Assembly (NCBI RefSeq): GCF_000374185.1
Contig: NZ_KB910518.1
Location: 4,636,530 to 4,700,529 of the forward strand
Length of the DNA stretch: 64,000 nucleotides
Source of the DNA: Paenibacillus sp. HW567
GTDB lineage: Bacteria > Bacillota > Bacilli > Paenibacillales > Paenibacillaceae
Direction: 5' to 3'
The number at the start of each line of letters is the position of its first letter. Position 1 is the stretch's first letter. The position numbers and the translations under genes were made by a program. Below the pieces are notes generated by a model. The model saw nothing but the letters and a program-made list of their open reading frames with translations, made no database searches and was not told where the DNA came from. Shown in pieces: positions 26,388-35,443 of this stretch.

Positions 26388-28754
26388 CTAATAAGAGAAA
26401 TCGGCTTTCACTGCCCGGTAATACAGCTTGCCCTGCACATCACCGGGAAGACCTGCACTGTAATCGAGCAGCTTCACCACGCCCGGCAAAAACCATAACG
26501 AAGTTGCCATTCTGATATCTGCTGCCGCATAGGTGAACTTCTCATTCGGATTGCTGCCGGTATTCAGCCGGATCAAGGCCAGCATCCGCGACAACTGCAC
26601 ATCGCCGTCTCCATGCAGCACCAGGAACAGTCGCAGGTAATCCCGATAGCTCAGCTTGACGGGTATGTATTTAGAGATTGGAATCTCGCCATCCTTGCAT
26701 AACAGCAGCATATCCTGTACCGCCTGCTCGACTCCGTATAGCAGCGCCGCAGCCAAGATTAACAGCGGATTGCCCAGTGCAGCCTTTTCTGAAAGACCCT
26801 CCATAGTTCGTATAGCCAGACGCGTGGCAAAAATCTCCCCATAAGCTGCCGCTATATTTCCGCCGGGATTATAGAAACCATACAGGATGTACTCCAGCTC
26901 CTGGGCATTCGGATCAAGCTGATCTGCGAGCATGCTTACTGCTTCATTTATTGAGCCTGTAGCTAAGCCGCTTAATCGCAATGGATCAAAGGCGGGAAAA
27001 TACAGCGCCGAATATTCGGTCTGAAACAGCCTGTCCCTGGCCCCCTCCAGCACATCACCCATTGCAGCGTAGAGACCGTCCATTTTGCTCATAGATGAAC
27101 TTCCTGCAGTATATGGATTTGTGCTTGCGGGTTCTGCGGCTGCTTTCTGGTCCAATCCACTGTTAAAAGCAAGGTTCTCCTCATAATATTGGCGCAGCGT
27201 CTGATACCGCTTCATGGCTTCTCCGGCGCTGTCGCTCAGCCCGCGGATTTGGTCCAGCAGCTTCATGGCATCGCCGAGCTTCCCCTTGGCCTCCTGCTCA
27301 ATCTGTTTACGCTGGCTGTCCGATGTGCGATGCGCTTCGATCTGAGCGGCTTCGGCCGCAATGACCGTCCCATTGTTCCAATAATTCCGTATGTAGCTGC
27401 TTATAGCTTGCGAAGCGGCCAGAACACCGCTAACCATAAGAGAACGCTCCGCATTATAACCCGTTGCTGCCCCCAAGCTCCCAGGCAGCCCGGACACCGC
27501 CGGCCCCACCGCCTGCGCAGCTCCCTTCTGTGCAGATAAGTTATTCTCCATCGTACTGATATCACTGTCCGTGAGAATAAGTGAATCCTCCTGTTCCCGC
27601 AGCTTCTTAATGGGATCGGCGCTCAGCTCATCTGTACGGTCCGGGATATCCCAGTCCCGCGCGGCATCCCTCGCATCATCCGGTCCGTTGTTCCTAGACT
27701 GCTCTAATAAGCTCTTCATTTGAGCATTCAAGATTTTGACCTGCTCAAGCGCAGCCCCTGCATCCTCAATGAGTTGGCCGTGTTCTTCTTGAAAATCAGA
27801 CAGAGCAGCGGGAATCCGCGAAATCAGCTCAGCGGATTGCTGTGAAAAAAGTGCCAGAATACTTCCATACTGTGCAGACTCGTCTTCATCACGATACAAA
27901 TCGGCATAATATTTGCCGACATAATCGTTGTACATAGCCGGGATATCCGCAGCCGAAGCGATATCTCCCACCGCGATAGACCCAATGCTGTCGCCGGAAG
28001 GATTCATGATCAGCTCCTGCAGCGCTTTTCCGCTCTCCGCAGCCTGCTTCCGCCGCTTCAGCATCAGATCCAGCGCTTCCTCGCGCTCATCATATAAGGG
28101 CTGGAGCTTACTAAGCAGCTTCGTTGTCCGTGAAGCCTCTCCCATAGCCGCAGACAGCGGCTTGAACTTCCCGGCCAGCTCCAGGGCAAAATCAATCGGC
28201 GCCTTGTATTTCATCTCCTCAACGATTTGCCGGCGAAAGATATCATAGCTGCCAAGCGGACGGCTCCAGCTAAGCGATGAGGAATCCAGCTTCAACGGCA
28301 GCAGATTAAAAGCATCGCCGCGCCCGCCCTCATAAAGATTGTCATTCAGCACTCCGGCCAATAGCTGGTCGCCGTCATTGCCACCGAAGGCAAACAGGCC
28401 ATACTTGTCCTTGAGTTCAATATCGTATGAAGACAGCACTGAACGGACACCAGCCCTCGCCAATCGCTCCTCCTGCACATTCACAGCGGCAATCCGCGCA
28501 TAATCAATCAGCACAGCACTGAACAGAAATACAAAAGCTAGTACCATAATCAGAAATATAGAGACTGAGCCTTCTGTCTTGTACATCCAACTATGAATCC
28601 AGCAATGATCCCAGCGATAATTCCAGATCCTGTTGATCAGGTTTCCGTTCCCCTGCCTTCTGCCAAGTTGTCTTTTGCTAACCCGACCTATAATAGTCAA
28701 ACTCCCTTTTTTCTTGCGTCTTCCCGGTCCGTCATAGCTCCCCTCTAGCTTCAC
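26388..28754 (-). CDS. large TadG-like envelope protein, locus B
   Basis: I use the GTG at 28754, eight bases after AGGAGGTG, giving 788 residues; the upstream ATG at 28838 has no ribosome site. The N-terminus is basic, followed by KTEGSVSIFLIMVLAFVFLF. That is a variant of the EGS prepilin-like motif but with Phe where Glu is expected. One membrane helix is followed by a long helical, coiled-coil-rich outer part (about 170-560, with EEREALDLMLKRR and LEQVKILNAQMKSLLEQ). It probably spans the envelope as a TadG-type scaffold. Confidence 0.75.
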   Translation of the reverse strand: MKLEGSYDGPGRRKKKGSLTIIGRVSKRQLGRRQGNGNLINRIWNYRWDHCWIHSWMYKTEGSVSIFLIMVLAFVFLFSAVLIDYARIAAVNVQEERLARAGVRSVLSSYDIELKDKYGLFAFGGNDGDQLLAGVLNDNLYEGGRGDAFNLLPLKLDSSSLSWSRPLGSYDIFRRQIVEEMKYKAPIDFALELAGKFKPLSAAMGEASRTTKLLSKLQPLYDEREEALDLMLKRRKQAAESGKALQELIMNPSGDSIGSIAVGDIASAADIPAMYNDYVGKYYADLYRDEDESAQYGSILALFSQQSAELISRIPAALSDFQEEHGQLIEDAGAALEQVKILNAQMKSLLEQSRNNGPDDARDAARDWDIPDRTDELSADPIKKLREQEDSLILTDSDISTMENNLSAQKGAAQAVGPAVSGLPGSLGAATGYNAERSLMVSGVLAASQAISSYIRNYWNNGTVIAAEAAQIEAHRTSDSQRKQIEQEAKGKLGDAMKLLDQIRGLSDSAGEAMKRYQTLRQYYEENLAFNSGLDQKAAAEPASTNPYTAGSSSMSKMDGLYAAMGDVLEGARDRLFQTEYSALYFPAFDPLRLSGLATGSINEAVSMLADQLDPNAQELEYILYGFYNPGGNIAAAYGEIFATRLAIRTMEGLSEKAALGNPLLILAAALLYGVEQAVQDMLLLCKDGEIPISKYIPVKLSYRDYLRLFLVLHGDGDVQLSRMLALIRLNTGSNPNEKFTYAAADIRMATSLWFLPGVVKLLDYSAGLPGDVQGKLYYRAVKADFSY

Positions 28755-28842
28755 ACCACATCCACCTCCTTTCCTCGCAGTTTCCCGCTGCAATTCTTCT
28801 ACCCCGCGACTCTTCCCATCTGCCGTATGCAGTTTCATTTGA

Positions 28843-29505
28843 TTACTTCAGCTTGGTCATCATCATAGCGGCATTTTTCTTCTCCATACCTGTCCCTGAC
28901 TTGGCGTCCTGCGCACCGCCCTTGAATTTGGCGCCATAATAACGCATCAGGTCTACGGTACGAATGAATTCCACTGGCTCGGCAACCACAGACTGGGCAG
29001 TCACCTCAGGAACAGCCTTGTCCGCCAGCAGATCGTCCAGAACAGGTAACTTCAGAACCTTCTTCAGCTCCGCGCTTACCTTCCGGCCTGTGAGACTGTA
29101 GGTGTACTTCATCTCCCCAGGCATATTGGCCGAAACCATCCCGGAAGAACGCTGAAGCTTAACTGCGGGCAATGCACCTTCATCTGCGGCAGCAGGCAGT
29201 GTTACTGTCACGCTACCGTTATCCGCACCCACACCGAACAAGGAAGACAGCAAGCCATCCTCGCCAATCCGCCAGTAAAGGGAATCATATTGTCCCATGG
29301 CAAAAGAGCCCTCTTGCGCCTTGTTGCTGTTATCCCAGTTGTAGGCTGCGCGTTCAGTGGCGGCTGAAGCCACCTGCAGCAGCATCGACCTCTGATAGCT
29401 GTACAGACAGAAGAACAGCAGCAGCATAGTGATGAACATGATGATCGGCAGCAGCATAGAGGCTTCAATGGTAAAGCTGCCTTCATCCTTTTGAAGTGAA
29501 ATCAC
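28843..29505 (-). CDS. TadE-like pseudopilin, locus B
   Basis: The 220-residue protein opens MISLQKDEGSFTIEASMLLPI, with a class III prepilin-type cleavage site (Gly, then Glu at +5) and one membrane helix, then a mixed outer domain. It overlaps the end of the flp gene by four bases. It should be cut by CpaA and act as a minor pilin or pilus-assembly factor. Confidence 0.85.
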   Translation of the reverse strand: MISLQKDEGSFTIEASMLLPIIMFITMLLLFFCLYSYQRSMLLQVASAATERAAYNWDNSNKAQEGSFAMGQYDSLYWRIGEDGLLSSLFGVGADNGSVTVTLPAAADEGALPAVKLQRSSGMVSANMPGEMKYTYSLTGRKVSAELKKVLKLPVLDDLLADKAVPEVTAQSVVAEPVEFIRTVDLMRYYGAKFKGGAQDAKSGTGMEKKNAAMMMTKLK

Positions 29506-29693
29506 TCAAATACTTCCTGACTCTTGTCTCCCGCAGTGCTGATCAAGGATTTGACTACCTTTACAATCTCCTCACGGAATACCAGCACTACCGCAATCAA
29601 CACCGCAATAATCAGGATCATCTCCAGCGTACCCAGCCCTTCTTCATCCTTCCAAAAGCCCTTTGCAGCTTCTACAACCATTGAATTCATCAT
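29502..29693 (-). CDS. flp: Flp1-type major pilin, locus B
   Basis: The protein has 63 residues if it starts at 29693. AGGAGG abuts the first possible ATG at 29702 too closely, whereas the ATG at 29693 is nine bases away. The core DEEGLGTLEMILIIAVLIAV carries the Gly/xxxxGlu prepilin site and the hydrophobic helix of Flp pilins. It is the likely structural subunit of the locus B pilus. The C-terminal tail (STAGDKSQEVFE) is short. Confidence 0.88.
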   Translation of the reverse strand: MMNSMVVEAAKGFWKDEEGLGTLEMILIIAVLIAVVLVFREEIVKVVKSLISTAGDKSQEVFE

Positions 29694-29706
29694 CAGTTTC
29701 ATCCTC

Positions 29707-30579
29707 CTACATTTTTAGCATCATGAACGCCGGTGTTCCCACCAGCACTATTACAATTAAAAAGATAACCACCATCGGGAAAACCAGCTTCGAGGAAGCC
29801 TGCTCCCCGCGCGTCCGGCTGATCGCCTTCCGTTTCTCCCACAGCATCCGTGAAAGATCGCGCAGCGATAACACAAAGTCTGCACCACCCCTGCGGTAAT
29901 TAAGGAGTACTGTAGTCGTGAACAGCGACACCTCCTGCACCGCACAGCGCTTGCTGAAATTCTCAAACGCCTGCTGAAACGAATAGCCGCTCTCCCATTC
30001 ACCGGTCATTGTTCGCAGCTCCTTATACAGCGGATGTGGGCTGTCTTCTTTGCGGCTGTCCACACAGCGGACAATCGCCCGCTGCACCGTCTCTCCCGCA
30101 CCCACCAGCAGCACAATGCTGTTCAACAGCTCCGGCAGCTCCAGCAAGATATTCTGCTCCCGCAGCCTCACCTTCTTATGCAAATCGTTGACCAGCGCAA
30201 CCGGAAGAATTGCCGCCAGCACGGCGCCAAGGAGAATCCCGGCCTTCTCCCCGCTGAACATTGTGAGTGTGCTGCCAGCCACCAGCAACAGCCAACTGTA
30301 GCTGAACATCTCCCCCATGAAAAGGAGCGTCCTCTCTGCGCTGTGGCGGTTTCCATAAGTCCGCTGCAGCGAGCGCTGAATTCTGAACATTACCGATGGA
30401 ACATAATTGCCGAGCTTCCCTCTCTCTATCAGCAAGAGAATAGGCTCGCCAAGCCTGCGAAGCCGCAGCCCTTCCACCCGGAGTTCCCGCAGCCCGGCAT
30501 ACCGGTTGCCACATTTCAGACGCAGGAGCACCCAGCCGAGTGTGAGCGCCAGCGTGATGGCGCCGCATACCCATATCAT
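29707..30579 (-). CDS. tadC: TadC pilus platform protein, locus B
   Basis: The protein has 290 residues from the ATG at 30579, which has AGGAGG seven bases upstream; an ATG at 30681 would overlap tadB without a site. It shows the T2SSF layout: an N-terminal membrane helix, two near residues 95-125, a cytosolic helical domain (ELLNSIVLLVGAGETVQRAI, FENFSKRCAVQEVSLF) and a C-terminal helix (LVFPMVVIFLIVIVLVGTPAF). Confidence 0.9.
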   Translation of the reverse strand: MIWVCGAITLALTLGWVLLRLKCGNRYAGLRELRVEGLRLRRLGEPILLLIERGKLGNYVPSVMFRIQRSLQRTYGNRHSAERTLLFMGEMFSYSWLLLVAGSTLTMFSGEKAGILLGAVLAAILPVALVNDLHKKVRLREQNILLELPELLNSIVLLVGAGETVQRAIVRCVDSRKEDSPHPLYKELRTMTGEWESGYSFQQAFENFSKRCAVQEVSLFTTTVLLNYRRGGADFVLSLRDLSRMLWEKRKAISRTRGEQASSKLVFPMVVIFLIVIVLVGTPAFMMLKM

Positions 30580-30592
30580 CTTGTCACCTCCT

Positions 30593-31450
30593 TCACAGTG
30601 GTATGTCCATGATCTTGGAGGTCCAGCGGTAACATAGAAACAAGCTGCCGAGTGCCAGCGTGGAGATTGCAATTCCCGCACCGGTATACATCGGTTGCAT
30701 GTAATCCCCTGCCGTCAGACTCATAAAAGCTACCATAACAAGCGGCGAGACCAGCAGAGCCTTGGCTTCGAATTTCTTCTGGGCGATACTGACGGCGATG
30801 TCCTGCTGAATATCTAGCTTCTCCCCGATAATTGCCGAGGTCCGGCGCACGATTTCCACCAGGTCGCCTCCTGTCCGCTTGCAGACAGAGAATACGTCCG
30901 CGAACCGTTCAACATCGTCCATGCCGGCCCGTTTGCTGAAATCATGCAGCGCTTCTTCCACCGGCTGACCGTACTCCATGCGTGCGCAGATAATATTCAG
31001 CTCAAAGATCATATCGCTGCCCCCTTCAGGGTCGAGCATGAGCAGGTCCTGTACCGCTTCACGAAAAGCATTCTCGACGGAACGGCCGGCAGACAGCGAA
31101 GAAGAAAGTGAGAACAAAGTCATCTTAAATTGCAGATTGAGTGCGGCACGGCGCCTGCGGAGCAGATAGTCGCGCAGCAATCGCGGCGCATAGGCCCCGC
31201 CCGGGACCAGCAGCAGAGATAGTAGAACATTATGGTAGAAAAGATAACCAATCCCCCAGAGCAGTACCCCGCCTGCCAGCAATGATAGGATGCTTTGTAT
31301 CGAGGTTAACGTATACACTGTATAGTCCGGCAATTGCACCTGACCCCCAATAGTACGGGCAGCCTCCGCTGCTTGGGCGCCTTCGTGCCTGCCCTTACGA
31401 GCAAAAAATCCTCCTTTAGCTTTCCGCGAACGCTGCGTTTTCTTGTTCAA
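30593..31450 (-). CDS. tadB: TadB pilus platform protein, locus B
   Basis: The 285-residue protein has a basic N-terminus, two central membrane helices (about 50-95), a T2SSF domain with SLSAGRSVENAFREA and RFADVFSVCKRTGGDLVEI, and C-terminal helices. TadB and TadC together make the inner-membrane platform above CpaF. It is five bases from the cpaF stop and 13 from tadC. Confidence 0.92.
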   Translation of the reverse strand: MNKKTQRSRKAKGGFFARKGRHEGAQAAEAARTIGGQVQLPDYTVYTLTSIQSILSLLAGGVLLWGIGYLFYHNVLLSLLLVPGGAYAPRLLRDYLLRRRRAALNLQFKMTLFSLSSSLSAGRSVENAFREAVQDLLMLDPEGGSDMIFELNIICARMEYGQPVEEALHDFSKRAGMDDVERFADVFSVCKRTGGDLVEIVRRTSAIIGEKLDIQQDIAVSIAQKKFEAKALLVSPLVMVAFMSLTAGDYMQPMYTGAGIAISTLALGSLFLCYRWTSKIMDIPL

Positions 31451-31455
31451 GATAA

Positions 31456-32727
31456 TCAGATCACCCCCTCCTCCTTCATCTGAAGTCCGGTATTAAATTG
31501 GGACAACGGATAGCCGTGAACCCCGGCCATCTTTAGCTTGCCGTCATGCATCAGCGGATTCCCGCAGGTGACAAGACCGCCCTGTACCCGCCCTTCCCGC
31601 TCCCCCGTTTCCCGGAACTCATACAGCGGACTCAGCGCCACCTCCCCGTCCTGCAAACCTATGACCTCACAGATTTCCATCACCCGTCGTGAACGGTCCC
31701 GCAACCGCGACAAATGCACGAAAATATCTATCGCCGAGCCAATCTGCTGGCGGACCACCGCAACCGGCAAATCGGCTGCACTCAGCACCATCGTTTCCAG
31801 ACGGCTGAGCATATCCCGTGCACTATTAGAATGGCCTGTCGATAAGCTCCCATCATGTCCGGTATTCATCGCCTGAAGCATATCAAGGCATTCCGCCCCC
31901 CTGACTTCCCCGACCACAATGCGGTTGGGGCGCATGCGCAGCGAGGAGCGAATCAGGTCCCGGATGGTAATCTCGCCTCGTCCTTCCGTATTGGCATTTC
32001 TCGTCTCCAGCGAGACGAGGTTCGGCACGGTGACAATCTGCAGCTCGGCGGAGTCCTCTACGGTAATGACCCGCTCCTGCGGCGGAATGAACTGGGACAA
32101 GGCGTTCAGAAAGGTTGTCTTACCCGAGCCGGTGCCCCCGCTGATAAAAATGTTATATTTGGCCGCCACCAATATTTGCAGCAGCTCCGCCGCTTCCCCG
32201 CTTAACGCCTCACGGCGGATCAGCTCACTCATCGTCATCGGCGTTTCGGGAAATTTGCGGATCGTCATCGCCGGCCCTTTAAGTGCAACCGGCGGCAGCA
32301 CGATATTGACGCGGGAGCCGTCCTTCAGCCGGGCATCCACGATTGGCGAAGAGTCGTTCACCACACGGTTCACACCGGAGACCACGGACTGTATAATATC
32401 CTCCAGCCTGCTTCTGGACTCGAAAGCCAGCGGCAACCGGCGGATATGTCCGTCCTCCTCGACAAAAATCTCCTCATGACTGTTGATCATAATCTCGGTG
32501 ATGGCCGGATTATCCACCAGCGGCTGCAGCACATCCAGTCCACGGAAGGAATCGAACAGCTTCTTGACCAGTTCATGCTTCTCCTGGGCAGTTAAATACC
32601 GCAGACTGTCGCGCTCCAGAATCGTCCGCTCAATATGAGCGGTAAGCTCGCGGTTCCCCACGGCAGAGGTAACATCAAGCCCTGACCGGATATCGCTGCG
32701 CAGCGCTCTGAAGATTTCTTCATTCAT
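31456..32727 (-). CDS. cpaF: CpaF/TadA pilus assembly ATPase, locus B
   Basis: The 423-residue hexameric ATPase has Walker A GGTGSGKTTF near residue 196, Asp box VEDSAEL, Walker B RIVVGEVRG and His box LSTGHSNSARDML. The N-terminal domain with NPAITEIMIN is the normal CpaF type. It drives pilin polymerisation. Its start overlaps the preceding stop by four bases. All motifs are intact, in contrast to the divergent locus A copy. Confidence 0.95.
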   Translation of the reverse strand: MNEEIFRALRSDIRSGLDVTSAVGNRELTAHIERTILERDSLRYLTAQEKHELVKKLFDSFRGLDVLQPLVDNPAITEIMINSHEEIFVEEDGHIRRLPLAFESRSRLEDIIQSVVSGVNRVVNDSSPIVDARLKDGSRVNIVLPPVALKGPAMTIRKFPETPMTMSELIRREALSGEAAELLQILVAAKYNIFISGGTGSGKTTFLNALSQFIPPQERVITVEDSAELQIVTVPNLVSLETRNANTEGRGEITIRDLIRSSLRMRPNRIVVGEVRGAECLDMLQAMNTGHDGSLSTGHSNSARDMLSRLETMVLSAADLPVAVVRQQIGSAIDIFVHLSRLRDRSRRVMEICEVIGLQDGEVALSPLYEFRETGEREGRVQGGLVTCGNPLMHDGKLKMAGVHGYPLSQFNTGLQMKEEGVI

Positions 32728-33893
32728 ACAGACTCCCCGGTAAAAACACGCGGCAGCGCCGGCTCAATGATTTCCGCGCAGAGCTGCAACACCCCAGCCA
32801 CGAATTGCGGTGAATTCAGACTTAGCTCCCCGTGGTGCGGCAGCGACCAGGATGGGATGTAAGGCAGGACGGCATCAATCCTGATTCCCGCAGGCAGTGC
32901 TCTGTCATAGGCTGAGTCTGCTGCAAAATTCATAACAAACCTGCTCTTGTCCGGCACCTCCTGCAGCTTGCCCGAATTCGGATTGCCGCAATGTCCGAGC
33001 CACCTAGCCGTCTTATACAGGCTGGCCTCATCATTCCTGAGCACCCACAGCAGAATACCGCATCTTTGCAAAACAGCCTGAGCCCGCTCCTCCTCAATGC
33101 TACCGGTATCCACAATTACGACATCATAACGTCCTCCTGCAGACAACCGTTCTAATAGATCCAGCGTATCCGCAAGCGACATCTGGAGCATTTCCTTGAA
33201 ATTCTCTACAGGCCTGAAGGAATCGCTCCGCAGGCTGTCCTGCCGCACAGCATATCTTTCCAGTGCAAGCCTGTCCGGCCGGGCCTCACCCTCCTCTCCC
33301 ACGCTTGCCTTCAGCTCATACAGCAGACGTTCCAGCCCGGGTGAATCCCCAGGCGGCATCCGCATTACCAATCCGCTGCTGTCCACACTTTCCAGATTCA
33401 GATAAAAAACAGACAATCCCAGCCCTCCAAGCTGCTTGGCCAGATTCAGCGCAAGTGTGGTTTTGCCGCTGCCTCCGCTGGCCGAGACCACCCCGAGGAG
33501 CAGCGTCTCTTCCTTGGGAATGGAAGCCGTCCTGCTCCGCTTCACATCGCATAGCCGGAGTATGGACTCCAGCAGTGACGGCAGCGATTGGTATTTGGCA
33601 ATAACCTGACCGCCCGCCAGGCTCCCGTCCTGCTTGCCGGGAACCTCTCCCGCTTCGCTCAGAACCGCCCACGGAACCGTGCTTCTACCTTCCACGAGCC
33701 AAGCCTCGATAAAAGCGGAGTCGCCTACAACCGCATCGGGAATCTCCTCTCCCTTCATAAATTCCACAAAGGTATCCATCCGGCTAAACGCCGTGATCCG
33801 CAGCATTCTGCCATACTCGTTATGGTGGATGTAATGCAGTAATGGCTCAATATATTGACTCTCCCGCACCGCGAGCACGATCCTTGCCGCCAT
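32724..33893 (-). CDS. CpaE/TadZ-like ParA ATPase, first gene of Tad locus B
   Basis: The protein has 389 residues from the ATG at 33893, five bases after AAAGGAGAGG. An N-terminal receiver-like domain (RIVLAVRESQYIEPLLHYI) is followed by a MinD/ParA domain with an intact deviant Walker A, SASGGSGKTTLALNLAKQ, and VVIVDTGSIEEE. It probably localises or activates the pilus machine. The gene heads the locus B operon behind a leader with a terminator hairpin. Confidence 0.88.
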   Translation of the reverse strand: MAARIVLAVRESQYIEPLLHYIHHNEYGRMLRITAFSRMDTFVEFMKGEEIPDAVVGDSAFIEAWLVEGRSTVPWAVLSEAGEVPGKQDGSLAGGQVIAKYQSLPSLLESILRLCDVKRSRTASIPKEETLLLGVVSASGGSGKTTLALNLAKQLGGLGLSVFYLNLESVDSSGLVMRMPPGDSPGLERLLYELKASVGEEGEARPDRLALERYAVRQDSLRSDSFRPVENFKEMLQMSLADTLDLLERLSAGGRYDVVIVDTGSIEEERAQAVLQRCGILLWVLRNDEASLYKTARWLGHCGNPNSGKLQEVPDKSRFVMNFAADSAYDRALPAGIRIDAVLPYIPSWSLPHHGELSLNSPQFVAGVLQLCAEIIEPALPRVFTGESV

Positions 33894-33925
33894 GTAATCC
33901 TCTCCTTTCTCCATAAAAAGACAGC

Positions 33926-33972
33926 AAAAAAGCACCGCCAATAACCGTGAGATACGGTCATTGAACGGTGCT
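33926..33972 (-). terminator. terminator hairpin in the leader of Tad locus B
   Basis: On the minus strand, nested stems AGCACCG/CGGTGCT and ACCGT/ACGGT are followed at once by TTTTTT. The hairpin lies between a predicted promoter (34001-34029) and the first gene (33893), about 35 bases before its ATG, so it would stop most transcripts before the operon. It is a candidate attenuator. I see no known riboswitch core. Confidence 0.7.
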
Positions 33973-34000
33973 TCCGTTACTATTCCTATAATTTACAGCT

Positions 34001-34029
34001 ATAGTAGCATATATATAAGAGCACAGCAA
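34001..34029 (-). promoter_or_regulatory. predicted sigma-A promoter of Tad locus B
   Basis: On the minus strand TTGCTG, 17 bases, then TACTAT. It would make a leader of about 100 bases that includes the hairpin. Confidence 0.5.
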
Positions 34030-34174
34030 TAGCTTTTTTCAAATTGTTATTTTCGGAGCTTCGTTCCACCCAGTAATATATCCGTACGCAGCTTCCATTA
34101 TCCGTCACTTCCCTGTATAATTCATAAGTCCATTATTTTCCTGGAACAAGATCATAATAAAGGAGCATCTCATC

Positions 34175-35362
34175 ATGAAGCTAGTACCTGGTTTTCTTGC
34201 CGTCCTCACCTTGTCCGGTGTCATCAGTCTTTCGGCAGCCGCCGCAGAACGGCCCATCACAGTCCAGATTGATCAGCAGAAGCTGAACCTTACTACCAAT
34301 GCACCGGTTAAAGATCACGACTCCATCCTCATTCCGATGCGGCCCATTTTTGAGAAACTGGGGCTGAACCTGGTGTGGAACGCCAAAACAAACACCATTA
34401 CAGCAGCAAAGGAAGGCCTGACGATCACACTACAGCTTGGCAGCAAAAAAGCGAGCGTGAACGGAACCGTTAAGCAACTCGCAACCGCTCCCAAAATGAT
34501 CAACAATGTCACTTACGTGCCTCTGCGTTTTGTCAGCGAAGCGACAGGAAACAGCGTCACCTGGAATGCGGCAGCGAACACCGTTGAAATCAAAAGCAAT
34601 CAGAGCAGCGCGGACACCAAGGGGATTGCCGAGCTTTTTGACAAATACGTCACCTACTCCAACAAGGGCGATTCCGAAGGCTTCATCAGCCTCATTGATC
34701 CGAAATCACCGCTTGCCGCAGCCGGTCCACAGCTCAAGCAGCAGATGAGTACCTTCAGTACTACCACAGCGATTGTCCAGATGGACATTATTGATGTGCA
34801 AGCCAAGGAAGCGACCGTACATACCATTGAAACAACAGATAAAGTCAGCGGCCCCTTCATGCTGAACTCGAAATCGGAATATGTATACTCGCTTACCAGG
34901 AATGCAGACAACTCCGGCTGGCTGATCAGCAGCATACAAATCAAGGGAACCCAATATATCCTCCCGGATGCTATGCTGAAAGCGGATATTACAGTTCCAA
35001 AAGCGGATGAGGATCAAATCAAGGCTGTGCTGCAAGCCAACACGGATTATACCAACAAAGAAGACCTGGACGGCATGCTGTCCACCATTGACGAAACCTC
35101 CCCAGCCTACGAGCAGAGCAAACAGATCTATAAGCAAATCTTCCAAACCTATGATCTAGAGACGAAGGTAGAATCCCCCAAGATCATTAGCTATTCGGCC
35201 GATGAAGCCGCAATATATGCTGTCCTCACAGTTAAAAAGCTAAAAGGGCCGCAGTTCAACGATTACCGTTCCGAAACCGTCACAACGCTGAAAAAATCAG
35301 CGGACGGCAAGTGGAAGCTGGTACAGACCTATACCCTCAATGCTGAAGCATTGACCAAGTAA
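34175..35362 (+). CDS. secreted protein with copper-amine-oxidase N-type (stalk) domain
   Basis: The 395-residue protein has a signal peptide (cleavage near AAAA-E). Residues about 25-140 form the amine-oxidase N-like 'stalk' domain with ILIPMRPIFEKLG, the paired VPLRFVSEATG and the WN(A)xxNTxxI signature seen twice. No oxidase catalytic domain follows. The remainder is two NTF2-like modules of about 120 residues each (IAELFDKYVTYSNKGD and VLQANTDYTNKEDLDGM begin them). Such proteins are common exported or cell-wall proteins in Paenibacillus; the function is unknown. AAAGGAG precedes the ATG. It is divergent from locus B. Confidence 0.87.
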   Translation: MKLVPGFLAVLTLSGVISLSAAAAERPITVQIDQQKLNLTTNAPVKDHDSILIPMRPIFEKLGLNLVWNAKTNTITAAKEGLTITLQLGSKKASVNGTVKQLATAPKMINNVTYVPLRFVSEATGNSVTWNAAANTVEIKSNQSSADTKGIAELFDKYVTYSNKGDSEGFISLIDPKSPLAAAGPQLKQQMSTFSTTTAIVQMDIIDVQAKEATVHTIETTDKVSGPFMLNSKSEYVYSLTRNADNSGWLISSIQIKGTQYILPDAMLKADITVPKADEDQIKAVLQANTDYTNKEDLDGMLSTIDETSPAYEQSKQIYKQIFQTYDLETKVESPKIISYSADEAAIYAVLTVKKLKGPQFNDYRSETVTTLKKSADGKWKLVQTYTLNAEALTK

Positions 35363-35384
35363 AACAGACTTATCTTTTTCCCGC

Positions 35385-35431
35385 CAAAAAACAAGCAGCA
35401 GGCCCCAAACCGGGGTCTGCTGCTGTTTTTT
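35385..35431. terminator. bidirectional intrinsic terminator
   Basis: GCAGCAGGCCCC-AAAC-CGGGG(T)CTGCTGC is followed by TTTTTT on the plus strand and preceded by an A run, so it can serve both convergent genes. Confidence 0.9.
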
Positions 35432-35443
35432 CATTCATGCTTC

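Noticed and set aside
33926-34029. Cyclic-di-GMP or other known riboswitch in the locus B leader
   Set aside because: Core motifs of the GEMM classes and of other riboswitches I know are absent; only the terminator is clear.
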